Source: an uncultured Opitutia bacterium (GTDB lineage: Bacteria > Verrucomicrobiota > Verrucomicrobiia > Opitutales > UBA953). Taken from it: a stretch of 11,858 nucleotides of DNA. Under the pieces are notes generated by a model. It was not told the DNA's origin. It saw nothing but the letters and a program-made list of their open reading frames with translations, and did no database searches. Shown here piece after piece: positions 1-6,536 of this stretch (its first letter is position 1; every line of letters starts with the position of its first letter). The position numbers and the translations under genes were made by a program. The stretch is taken from NCBI GenBank assembly GCA_903882335.1, contig CAIRWP010000251.1, positions 1 to 11,858 of the forward strand, read 5' to 3'.

Positions 1-248
1 ACATCGTCACCGGCAAGCGCCGCTGGGCCCACGGCCCCAAGGGCGACGACGAGCCGATGGCCGACCCGGTGGTCTACTGGTTCGAGCTCAAGCGCGACGG
101 CAAGGGCGGCGCGAGCTACATGACGCACCAGGTCGACCGCGACAGCGGCATCGGCACGCCGTTCTGGACCGGCCCGCTCACGCCTCAGGCCAAGCCCGCG
201 ATCGTGACCGCGAACAAGCACGGGGTCTTCGTCTTCACCCAGAAATAA
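1..248 (+). CDS. FG-GAP/VCBS repeat-like protein, C-terminal fragment
   Basis: This is an open frame entering from the left edge (first full codon at 3) and ending at TAA 246-248, giving about 81 residues. It reads IVTGKRRWAHGPKGDDEP, then a VVYWFELKRDGKGG stretch and a Y-M-T-H-Q-V-D-R-D-S-G-I-G run, and ends in GVFVFTQK. From memory, this resembles the last blade of FG-GAP/VCBS beta-propeller proteins common in Planctomycetes and Verrucomicrobia, where a 'TGKRYWAHGP' segment precedes 'YWFEL' and an 'HxxDxDSGxGT' motif. Such proteins are usually secreted and their role is mostly unknown. The first in-frame ATG (57) lies inside the conserved domain and is not a real start. Base composition is high (about 68% GC in 61-120 by eye), like the esterase operon. 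It is convergent with the minus-strand sulfatase. The family call is fairly firm, but the function is not known. Confidence 0.7.
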   Translation, partial: IVTGKRRWAHGPKGDDEPMADPVVYWFELKRDGKGGASYMTHQVDRDSGIGTPFWTGPLTPQAKPAIVTANKHGVFVFTQK

Positions 249-269
249 GCCACCCGGCTTCCCCATCAA

Positions 270-310
270 GGGGTCAGACCCTATTAATGGGGTCTGACCC
301 CATTGTTTTT
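270..310. repeat. Perfect 12-bp inverted repeat with T-tract; REP-like element and probable terminator
   Basis: GGGGTCAGACCC (270-281) and its exact reverse complement GGGTCTGACCCC (290-301) are separated by an 8-nt loop, and ATTGTTTTT (302-310) follows on the + strand. Each arm is itself nearly palindromic (GGGTC-A-GACCC). The element fills the gap between two convergent genes (stop codons at 248 and 339-341), and on the + strand it has the form of an intrinsic terminator. The same motif recurs at 2025-2049. GGGGTCAGACCC-type palindromes are known to me as dispersed repeats found near REP-associated tyrosine transposases (IS200-like). No transposase is in this window, so that link is inferred. 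Confidence 0.7.
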
Positions 311-338
311 ACCCTTACGCTCTCGGTTGTCAGAAGGC

Positions 339-1748
339 TTAACGCCAGGGCGGTTCGGCCTGCGTCTTGCTCCACGCTTCCCACCGCTCGACCAAGGTCT
401 TGGTCAGTTCTTCATGGCTCGCGGACACTTCCCTTTTTTCGGAAGGGTCGGTTTCCAGGTCGTAGAGTTCCCAGCGGGGTCCGCCCTTGAAGAGCTTCCA
501 CTTCCCGGATCGCAAGGCGCCACTCTTGCCGACTCGCCAGTAGAGTGTCTCATGGATGGGTCCGACCTCAGGATTCACAAACCGGCTGCGCAGGTCTTTG
601 CCATCGGCATCGGCCGGGGTCGCGATGCCGGCGGCGGCGAGGGCCATTGCGGTAAGATCGGTGGAGATGACGGGGGTCTTGATGACCGTTCCTGGCTTCG
701 TCACGCCGGGCCAAGTCACCGCAAAGGGCACGCGGATACCGCCTTCGAGTAGCTGCCCTTTCTCACCGCGGAAGGGATGGTTGCTTGAGGTGAGCTCGCG
801 CGTCGGGCCGCCGTTGTCGCTGAGGAAGACGATAATCGTATTCGCGGTCTGCCCATTGGCGTCCAACTTGGCCAGGATTTTGCCGACGGATTCGTCAAGG
901 TGCGTGAGCATCGCGGCGAAGATGCGCCGTTGCACATCGGGGATGTGCTTGAAGCGGGCCATGTGGGCGTCGGTTCCCTGCATCGGGCTGTGGACGGCGT
1001 TGTAAGCGAGATAGAGAAAGAAAGGTTGCTCCTTCGTGCGGTCGAAGAATTCCATCGCCTCGCGCGTGAACGCATCGGTGAGGTTACTCGGCTCCTCGAT
1101 GGCTTTGTCGCCGCGCATCATCGGGTTGTCTTTATTGTATTCCGGTTCGTCGGATTTAAGGTGGTCGCTCTGGATTAGGCGGCCATCTGGTGAGGTCCAG
1201 CGCCCCATGGCGCCATCAGGCAAGTTCTTCCGGCGCAGCCAGGTCGTATTGCCCTTGCCGATTTCGGGCTCGAAGTAGCGACCTTCGTGGAGGAAACCGA
1301 AGAAGTCGGCGAAGCCTCGCTGTTGAGGGTGGAAGGGGGCGGTGCCGCCCAGGTGCCATTTGCCGACCAGGCCGGTGTGATACCCTGCGGCGCGCAGGCG
1401 ATCGGCGATGGTCGGTATGCCAACGGGTAGGCCGATGCCAGGTTCCAGGTTCTTGCTGCCGATCGGGTTGAACTCGAAACCAAAGCTCGTCTGGTAACGG
1501 CCCGTCAGCAGCGCGGCCCGGGACGCGGCGCAGAAAGGAGCCGTGACGTAGCCATCCGTGAAGCGCGCGCCCTTGGCGATGAGCCGGTCGATATTCGGCG
1601 TCGGGATGCCGTTGCCGCCATAGCAACCCAGCTCGCGGTAGCCGAGGTCATCCGCGACGATGAACAAGACGTTGGGCTTCTTCGTTTCCGCCGCCAGGAG
1701 CGGTGCTAGGGAAGCGAGCAACAGGCTGCAGAAGGTGAGTGGCTTCAT
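339..1748 (-). CDS. Secreted S1-family sulfatase with a CxAxR active site
   Basis: This 469-residue arylsulfatase-type enzyme (PF00884 fold) hydrolyses sulfate esters, most likely on a glycan, outside the cytoplasm. The start at 1748 gives a clean signal peptide (MKPLTFCSLLLASLAPLLAA). The open frame continues 57 codons further upstream, but that extension is charged, unconserved-looking and would bury the signal peptide. Metal-binding Asp33-Asp34 lie in ADDLGY. The formylglycine core is C73-A-A-S-R77 followed by AALLTGR. K130 and H132 are in GKWHLGG, H253 in AVHSPMQ, D311-N312 in SDNGGP, and K330 precedes GQLLEGGIRVPF. Ala replaces the usual Pro of the CxPxR core; CxAxR is accepted by some maturation systems. 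The gene is divergent from the esterase operon, is lower in GC than its neighbours (about 58% in 961-1020 by eye) and is bracketed by repeats at 270-310 and 2025-2049, suggesting transfer. The substrate cannot be read from the sequence. Confidence 0.93.
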   Translation of the reverse strand: MKPLTFCSLLLASLAPLLAAETKKPNVLFIVADDLGYRELGCYGGNGIPTPNIDRLIAKGARFTDGYVTAPFCAASRAALLTGRYQTSFGFEFNPIGSKNLEPGIGLPVGIPTIADRLRAAGYHTGLVGKWHLGGTAPFHPQQRGFADFFGFLHEGRYFEPEIGKGNTTWLRRKNLPDGAMGRWTSPDGRLIQSDHLKSDEPEYNKDNPMMRGDKAIEEPSNLTDAFTREAMEFFDRTKEQPFFLYLAYNAVHSPMQGTDAHMARFKHIPDVQRRIFAAMLTHLDESVGKILAKLDANGQTANTIIVFLSDNGGPTRELTSSNHPFRGEKGQLLEGGIRVPFAVTWPGVTKPGTVIKTPVISTDLTAMALAAAGIATPADADGKDLRSRFVNPEVGPIHETLYWRVGKSGALRSGKWKLFKGGPRWELYDLETDPSEKREVSASHEELTKTLVERWEAWSKTQAEPPWR

Positions 1749-2088
1749 CGGGATGATGCGCCCGATTATCGAAGGCCTTCTCCAGTATTCTAGGCGGAAT
1801 TGGGCCGGGTCGCCTTCATTATCCGTCAATTGCCCTGAGGTGGGGCGACTGAGCGCTTCACGGGTAGCCACTGCAGGGCGTCGACGGCGGACTTGAGCTG
1901 CTAGTTCACGGCATCTCAAGGGTCAGGCCTTACCCACTCGGGGCCTGAACCGAAAACTGTCACTTTAAGCCGAATTTTAATTCAGCGCTCAAAAGGTGCG
2001 GCCTGACACCGTGTTCTGACTCCCAATGGGGTCAGACCCTATTGTTTTTGCACCGAAAGGATTATACGCCCAACTTACCCCCGACCCC
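1749..2088. other. Divergent intergenic region: sulfatase leader plus repeat cluster
   Basis: This is 340 nt between two divergent genes with no convincing coding frame. On the minus strand, ATCGGG (complement of 1761-1766) and CCCGAT (complement of 1747-1752) form a 6-bp stem that reaches into the sulfatase start codon, and a purine-rich GGAGAAGG (complement of 1776-1783) lies upstream of that stem. Positions 1921-2049 hold repeat motifs described separately. Only 39 nt separate the last repeat from the esterase ATG, so its promoter either overlaps the repeats or lies upstream of them. TTGTTT (2042-2047) and TATACG (2063-2068) with 15-nt spacing are the nearest promoter-like pair, and it is weak. 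I see no clear operator or riboswitch. Confidence 0.5.
1921..2049. repeat. Cluster of GGTCAGGCC / GGGGTCAGACCC REP-like repeats
   Basis: GGTCAGGCC (1921-1929) is nearly inverted by GGCCTGAACC (1942-1951). A related GGCCTGACACC lies at 2000-2010. TCTGACTCCC (2015-2024) pairs with GGGGTCAGA (2028-2036) across the 3-nt loop AAT, as a 9-bp stem with one bulged T, and TTGTTTTT follows at 2042-2049. The last part, 2025-2049, matches 286-310 at 23 of 25 positions in the same orientation, and its GGGGTCAGACCCTATT (2028-2043) is identical to 270-285. The variety of half-sites suggests decayed ends of REP-like or IS200-like units rather than one intact element. No tyrosine transposase frame is present. 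Confidence 0.6.
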
Positions 2089-3294
2089 ATGCGCTCCCTG
2101 CTCTGCCTGCTCGCGCTCTCCGCTGCCCTCTTCGCCGAGACCATCGCCGACCGTAAGGTGGTGCTGGGACTCGCGGACACCTGCGCTCAAGCCCCGAAGA
2201 CCTACGACGCCGAGGGCTTCAAGGCGGATGGCCCGATCCGCGCGATCTTCTTCGACGCCCTGCCCTCCCAAGGGAAACCCACCCGCGTCTTCGCCTGGAT
2301 CGGCCTCCCTGCCAAACGTGAAGGCAAAGTCCCCGGCATCGTCCTCGTCCACGGCGGCGGCGGCACGGCTTACAAGGAGTGGGTCCGGAAATGGAACGCC
2401 CAAGGCTTCGCGGCCATCAGCATCGCGGTCGAGGGCCAGACGGACCAGGAGGAGAAGCCGGCAGGCAAAGGCCGCACCGGCTGGGCCCGCCACGCCTTCG
2501 CCGGCCCCGCCCGCGATGGCATCTTCGCCGACACCAAGCTCCCGCTGAAAGAACAATGGATGTACCACGCCCTCGCCGACACGATACTGGCGAACTCGCT
2601 GCTCCGCTCCTTGCCCGAAGTCGACGCCACGAAGATCGGCGTGATGGGTGTCTCCTGGGGCGGCGTGATCACGAGCACGGTCCTCGGGCTCGACGACCGC
2701 TTCGCCTTCGGCATCCCGACCTACGGCTGCGGCCATCTCTTCGACGCCGAGAACCACTGGGGCCGGGCGCTGCATGACAACGAGGGCTACCGGCAGGTCT
2801 GGGACGGCCTGAACTACGCCGACCGCGTGAAGATGCCGGTGCTCTGGCTCTCCTGGCCGCAGGACGCCCACTTCCCGCTCGGCTGCCAGGCCGAGCACTA
2901 CCGCAAGGCGCCCGGACCGCGCATGGTCTCGCTCATCACGAAGATGGGCCACAGCCACCCCGCCGGCTGGAACCCGCCCGATAGCTACGCCTTCGCGAAA
3001 AGCGTCGTCGAGACCGGCAAGCCCTGGGGCGGCTCGCCTTCGGCCAAGAGCGAGTCCGGCACGGCCATCGCCGTCTTCCATTCCTCCAAACCACTCACGC
3101 GCGCCGTGCTCGTATCGACGACCGACAAGGGTTTCACCGGCACGCGCAAGTGGGTCGAGACGCCGGCCATGGCCGCCAGTGGCGGCGGCGGGACGACGGC
3201 CTCCGCCCCCTTGCCTCCCGGGACGACCGCCTGGTATATCAACGCCTACGCCGGCGACCTGACGCTCACGTCCGATTACCAGGAAACCCGATGA
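2089..3294 (+). CDS. Secreted alpha/beta-hydrolase (acetyl-xylan-esterase / PhoPQ-related-like esterase)
   Basis: This 401-residue alpha/beta-hydrolase is probably an esterase removing acyl groups from glycans. The start at 2089 gives the signal peptide MRSLLCLLALSAALFA; the frame is open from an ATG at 2026, but that extra stretch is encoded by the repeat. The fold shows as IVLVHGGGG (85-92, oxyanion region), the nucleophile elbow G187-V-S189-W-G-G, a likely acid Asp259 in WPQDAHF, and a likely base His288 in KMGHSH. A C-terminal beta region (about 325-401, with AWYINAYAG) resembles the tail of PhoPQ-related or AXE1-like hydrolases. The stop codon overlaps the next sulfatase start (ATGA, 3291-3294), so the two are probably translationally coupled. 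No Shine-Dalgarno sequence is evident before 2089. GC is high (about 68% in 2401-2460). A peptidase or dienelactone-hydrolase-like role cannot be excluded. Confidence 0.85.
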   Translation: MRSLLCLLALSAALFAETIADRKVVLGLADTCAQAPKTYDAEGFKADGPIRAIFFDALPSQGKPTRVFAWIGLPAKREGKVPGIVLVHGGGGTAYKEWVRKWNAQGFAAISIAVEGQTDQEEKPAGKGRTGWARHAFAGPARDGIFADTKLPLKEQWMYHALADTILANSLLRSLPEVDATKIGVMGVSWGGVITSTVLGLDDRFAFGIPTYGCGHLFDAENHWGRALHDNEGYRQVWDGLNYADRVKMPVLWLSWPQDAHFPLGCQAEHYRKAPGPRMVSLITKMGHSHPAGWNPPDSYAFAKSVVETGKPWGGSPSAKSESGTAIAVFHSSKPLTRAVLVSTTDKGFTGTRKWVETPAMAASGGGGTTASAPLPPGTTAWYINAYAGDLTLTSDYQETR

Positions 3295-4862
3295 AGCCCT
3301 CCCTGCGCCATCTCCTCGCCCTCGCACTCCTACCCGTCGCGCTCGCGACGGCCGCCGAGGCGACCAAGCCCAACATCCTCGTCATCCTGGCCGACGACCT
3401 GGGCTACGGAGATATCCGCGCCTACAACCCGACCCGCGGCAAGATCCCGACGCCGCACCTGGACCGGCTGGCCGCCGAGGGCATGCGTTTCACGGACGCT
3501 CATTCGTCCTCCGGCGTCTGCTCGCCCTCGCGCTACGCCTTGCTGACGGGTCGTTACCATTGGCGGACGCGTCTCCAGAACGGCATCGTCGGCGTCTTCG
3601 GCGAGCCGCTCATCGCCCCCGACCGGCTGACCATCGCCGGCCTCGCCAAGCAGCATGGCTACCGGACCGCGGCCATCGGCAAATGGCACCTGGGCTGGGA
3701 TTGGCCGATCGCCGAGGGCGACCGGGCCCTGTTCCGCGGGACGAAGGAAAGCGATGCCGCCGCGCCGGAGGTGAATCGCGCAGCGTGGGCGAAAGTGTTC
3801 GGCCAACGGATCGCGGGCGGACCGACGACCCGGGGCTTCGACCGCTACTTCGGGACCGACGTACCGAACTGGCCGCCCTACTGCTTCATCGAGGATGACC
3901 GCACCGTCGGCATCCCGAGCGAATTCCTGCCCAAGGAATACTTCCGTGACCACCTCGCCAGCCTGCCCGGCCCCGCCCTGTCGGCCTGGAAGTTCGAGCG
4001 CATCCTCCCGACGCTGACCGAACGGGCGTGCACATTCGTCACCGAATCCGCCCGCGCCTCGCAACCCTGGCTGCTCTACCTCCCGCTGACCACGCCCCAC
4101 ACGCCGCTGGCGGTCAACGCCGAGTGGCAAGGCAAGAGCGGCCTGAACAACGCCGCGGCCGACCTGATCATGGAGACCGACGCCGCGGTCGGCAAGGTGC
4201 TCGCCGCGCTCGAGGCGAGCGGCGCGGCCAAGGACACCTTGATCATCTTCACGAGCGACAACGGCTTCGCGTCCTACGTCGGCGTCAAGGACCTCGAGAA
4301 GCAAGGCCACTTCCCCAGCGGCCCATTGCGCGATTACAAGTCCTCGGTCTTCGAAGGCGGCCACCGCGAGCCTTTCATCGTGCGCTGGCCCGGCAAAGTC
4401 GCCGCGGGCGCGACCTGCGGGCAGTTGGTCCACCAAGCCGACGTCCTGGCGACCTTGGCCGAGATCTTCGGCACGACGCTGCCGCCGAACGCCGGCGAGG
4501 ATAGTTTCAGTTTCCTGCCCCTGCTCAAGGGCGCGACCCAACCGACCCGGACGCAGGCGATCAGCTGCGCCGCGTCCGGCGTGCCCGGCCTCCGGGTCGG
4601 CGACTGGAAGTACATCGCCACCCAGCCGGCCCAGCTGTACGACCTCGCCGCCGACCTCGGGGAGACCCGCGACCTGGCGACGCAGGAGCCCGGCCGGGTA
4701 ACCGAGATGCAGGCGCGGCTCGAGAAATTGATCGCGGACGGCCGCTCCACCCCGGGTGAACCGCAGAAGAACGACGTCCGGGTCGTCCGCTTCCCCAAGC
4801 CGGAAACATCGAAAGCCAAGGGCGCCAAGGCGACCCCGGCCAATAAGCCCGTTGCCAAATAA
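3291..4862 (+). CDS. Secreted S1-family sulfatase (CSPSR type) with Lys/Ala-rich tail
   Basis: This 523-residue arylsulfatase-type enzyme acts on sulfate esters outside the cytoplasm. The start at 3291 gives MKPSLRHLLALALLPVALAT as signal peptide, with AGGA (3281-3284) as a plausible ribosome site and an ATGA overlap with the esterase. Metal ligands D35-D36 are in ADDLGYGD. The formylglycine core is C77-S-P-S-R81, followed by YALLTGRYHW. K131 and H133 are in GKWHLGW, H269 in TPHTPL, D322-N323 in SDNGF, and K349 in RDYKSSVFEGGHREPF. After the catalytic domain comes the usual small C-terminal subdomain (GDWKYIATQPAQLYDLAAD), then a low-complexity tail rich in Lys, Ala and Pro (about 503-523) that could contact the cell surface or an anionic glycan (inference). 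The insert at 140-230 (NWPPYCF) is probably substrate-specific. The next sulfatase starts 6 nt after the stop. Confidence 0.93.
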   Translation: MKPSLRHLLALALLPVALATAAEATKPNILVILADDLGYGDIRAYNPTRGKIPTPHLDRLAAEGMRFTDAHSSSGVCSPSRYALLTGRYHWRTRLQNGIVGVFGEPLIAPDRLTIAGLAKQHGYRTAAIGKWHLGWDWPIAEGDRALFRGTKESDAAAPEVNRAAWAKVFGQRIAGGPTTRGFDRYFGTDVPNWPPYCFIEDDRTVGIPSEFLPKEYFRDHLASLPGPALSAWKFERILPTLTERACTFVTESARASQPWLLYLPLTTPHTPLAVNAEWQGKSGLNNAAADLIMETDAAVGKVLAALEASGAAKDTLIIFTSDNGFASYVGVKDLEKQGHFPSGPLRDYKSSVFEGGHREPFIVRWPGKVAAGATCGQLVHQADVLATLAEIFGTTLPPNAGEDSFSFLPLLKGATQPTRTQAISCAASGVPGLRVGDWKYIATQPAQLYDLAADLGETRDLATQEPGRVTEMQARLEKLIADGRSTPGEPQKNDVRVVRFPKPETSKAKGAKATPANKPVAK

Positions 4863-4868
4863 TTTCTC

Positions 4869-6368
4869 ATGAAGCCCGTTTTCCTCCTCCTCGCCACCCT
4901 GCTCCTCGGGCCGACCGCCGCGCTCCGGGCGGCCGATGGACCCGCCCGCAAACCCAATATCATCCTCATCCTGACGGACGACCAAGGCTACGGGGACCTG
5001 GGGCGACACGGGCACCCGTTGCTCAAGACGCCGCACCTCGACGCGCTCCACGACCAGAGCGTACGCTTCGAGCAATTCTACGTGAGTCCGTCCTGCTCGC
5101 CGACGCGCGCGGCGCTGCTGACGGGCATGCACGAGTTCCGCAACGGCGTCACGCACACCACCCAGCCTAGGGAGCACCTGAACAAGGAGGCCATCCTCCT
5201 GCCACAGCTCCTCCTGTCCGCGGGCTATCGCACGGGCTTCATCGGCAAATGGCATCTGGGCGGCGAAGGCGACTATGCCCCGGAGAAGCGGGGGTTCGAA
5301 TGGTGCTCCACCAATGTCGGCGGCCCGAACGTCCACTTCGACCCGGTCATGGTTCGCAACCGCAAGCGGGAACCGCGGAAGGGTTACCGGGAAGACATCT
5401 TTTTCGACGAGGCCATGGCCTTCATCGATGAGCCCAAGGACGCCCCGTTCTTCTGCTATCTCGCCACCTACTCACCCCATGCGCCGCTGGCCGCTCCCGA
5501 GGAATTCATGGCGCCGTTCCGTGGCAAGGTGGACGCCGAGGAGGCCGCCTACCTCGGCATGGTGGCCAACCTCGACCACAACCTCGGACGACTGATGCGG
5601 CATCTCCGCGAGCGCAAACTGGAGGATAACACGATCCTCGTCTTCATGAACGACAACGGCCAGACCCACGGGCTGGACGTCTTCAACGCCGGCATGCGCG
5701 GCAGCAAATGCACCATCTGGCAAGGCGGGTCGCGCGCCCTGTCCTTCTGGAAATGGGCCGGGAAATGGTCGCCGCACACGGTCCCGAACCTGACGGCCCA
5801 CCTCGATGTCCTGCCGACGCTCTGCGAGCTCGCCGGCGCGCCTCTCCCGCCCCCGCTCGGCCCGAAGCTAGAGGGCTTCACGCTCCGACCGTTGCTTGAG
5901 TCCGCCACGCCGATCAAATGGCACGACGACCGCTTGCTGTTCCACCATGTCGGCCGCTGGCCCAGCGGCCTGGGGGCGGCGCACAAATACGCAATGGCCT
6001 CCGTGCAGACAGGCGATCTCCTGCTCGTGCGCAGCCGTCCGTGCGATGACCCGGCCTGCAAGCAATACTCCAGCCAGTGCACCACCCTGCGCTCCGTCGA
6101 AGCGGGCGCCACGGCGGCGACTTACACCAAAGCCGACGCCCAATTCCACTGGGGCGTCACGCCGCCGGGGCGCTGGTCTTTGTTCGACCTTAAAAATGAC
6201 CCGACTTGCCAGAAGGATCTCGCCTCAGAAAAGCCTGAACTAGCGTCCAAACTCGCCGCATCTTACGACCAATGGTGGGATACACTCTACCCCACGATGA
6301 TCCAACTCGGCGGTGACAAGGGTGAGCCCGAGTTACTCAATAAAGGTCGAGTCCAAAAGCAGAAGTAA
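4869..6368 (+). CDS. Secreted S1-family sulfatase (CSPTR type)
   Basis: This 499-residue sulfatase starts 6 nt after the preceding one, with no evident Shine-Dalgarno sequence, so coupling is likely. MKPVFLLLATLLLGPTAALR is the signal peptide. D37-D38 are in TDDQGYGDLG; the formylglycine core is C76-S-P-T-R80 with AALLTGM. K127 and H129 are in GKWHLGG, H204 in SPHAPL, D262-N263 in NDNGQ, and K280 in MRGSKCTIWQGGSRA. The C-terminal part has a Cys-containing segment (CDDPACKQYSSQC, about 394-406) and QFHWGVTPPGRWSLFDL, which I recall as shared by one PVC-group sulfatase subfamily; its substrate is not known to me. The last 180 nt look less GC-rich than the first half, and the gene is followed by the scar at 6382-6536, so a rearrangement may have occurred close to its 3' end. 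Confidence 0.93.
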   Translation: MKPVFLLLATLLLGPTAALRAADGPARKPNIILILTDDQGYGDLGRHGHPLLKTPHLDALHDQSVRFEQFYVSPSCSPTRAALLTGMHEFRNGVTHTTQPREHLNKEAILLPQLLLSAGYRTGFIGKWHLGGEGDYAPEKRGFEWCSTNVGGPNVHFDPVMVRNRKREPRKGYREDIFFDEAMAFIDEPKDAPFFCYLATYSPHAPLAAPEEFMAPFRGKVDAEEAAYLGMVANLDHNLGRLMRHLRERKLEDNTILVFMNDNGQTHGLDVFNAGMRGSKCTIWQGGSRALSFWKWAGKWSPHTVPNLTAHLDVLPTLCELAGAPLPPPLGPKLEGFTLRPLLESATPIKWHDDRLLFHHVGRWPSGLGAAHKYAMASVQTGDLLLVRSRPCDDPACKQYSSQCTTLRSVEAGATAATYTKADAQFHWGVTPPGRWSLFDLKNDPTCQKDLASEKPELASKLAASYDQWWDTLYPTMIQLGGDKGEPELLNKGRVQKQK

Positions 6369-6381
6369 ACTCCCGCCCAGC

Positions 6382-6536
6382 ATGAAACTCGCCCTCACTC
6401 TCCTCGCAGCCCCGATCTTTTGGGTCTTGCCACACTTAAACCAACTCCCAACGGGTGGTCAGGACCAGCTGATGAGTATCAACCCCCGCAACTGCTATCA
6501 CCGCAGGACTGGGTGCTCGGGCTGGAACGCGCTAAA
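6382..6536 (+). pseudogene. Chimeric gene remnant: signal-peptide start fused to a GH140-like 3' end
   Basis: This piece contains two unrelated fragments. At 6382-6414 the frame gives MKLALTLLAAP, and 28 of 33 bases match 8978-9010, the MKLALTFLTAL start of the downstream sulfatase. From about 6450 a different frame reads WSGPADEYQPPQLL and then SPQDWVLGLERAK, matching SPQDWVLVMQAQERPK of the following glycosidase; 17 of 20 bases are identical between 6498-6517 and 8139-8158. That is the end of a collagen-binding-like domain in another, lost, gene. The MKLALT frame runs on to a TGA overlapping the next ATG (6538-6540) as a 52-codon frame, so a small secreted peptide is possible but unlikely. 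A deletion between two tandem genes would produce this arrangement. Confidence 0.6.

Noticed and set aside
1787..1829. TTGACG and TAGAAT on the minus strand as a promoter for the first sulfatase
   Set aside because: Each hexamer is close to consensus but they are 31 nt apart, far too long to act as one promoter.
1749..1919. 57-codon N-terminal extension of the minus-strand sulfatase
   Set aside because: It is Arg-rich with no family similarity and would place the clear signal peptide in the interior of the protein.
2026..2088. Upstream in-frame ATG for the esterase, giving MGSDPIVF
   Set aside because: This peptide is encoded by the repeat itself (a second copy at 287 also reads MGSDPIVF), so it reflects the repeat, not a protein start.
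3150..3290. 47-codon upstream extension of the second sulfatase
   Set aside because: It overlaps the esterase 3' end out of frame, is basic, and precedes a good signal peptide at 3291 with an ATGA overlap and an AGGA site.
2062..3327. Open frame of about 420 codons on the minus strand opposite the esterase
   Set aside because: The esterase on the + strand has a signal peptide, catalytic motifs and operon coupling; the antisense frame shows none of these and has a low-complexity composition.
3330..5336. Very long open frame on the minus strand (over 660 codons), opposite two sulfatase genes
   Set aside because: It lies wholly antisense to two genes with complete catalytic motif sets; long stop-free antisense frames are expected at this GC content, and its translation is Arg/Gly/Ala-rich with no recognisable domain.
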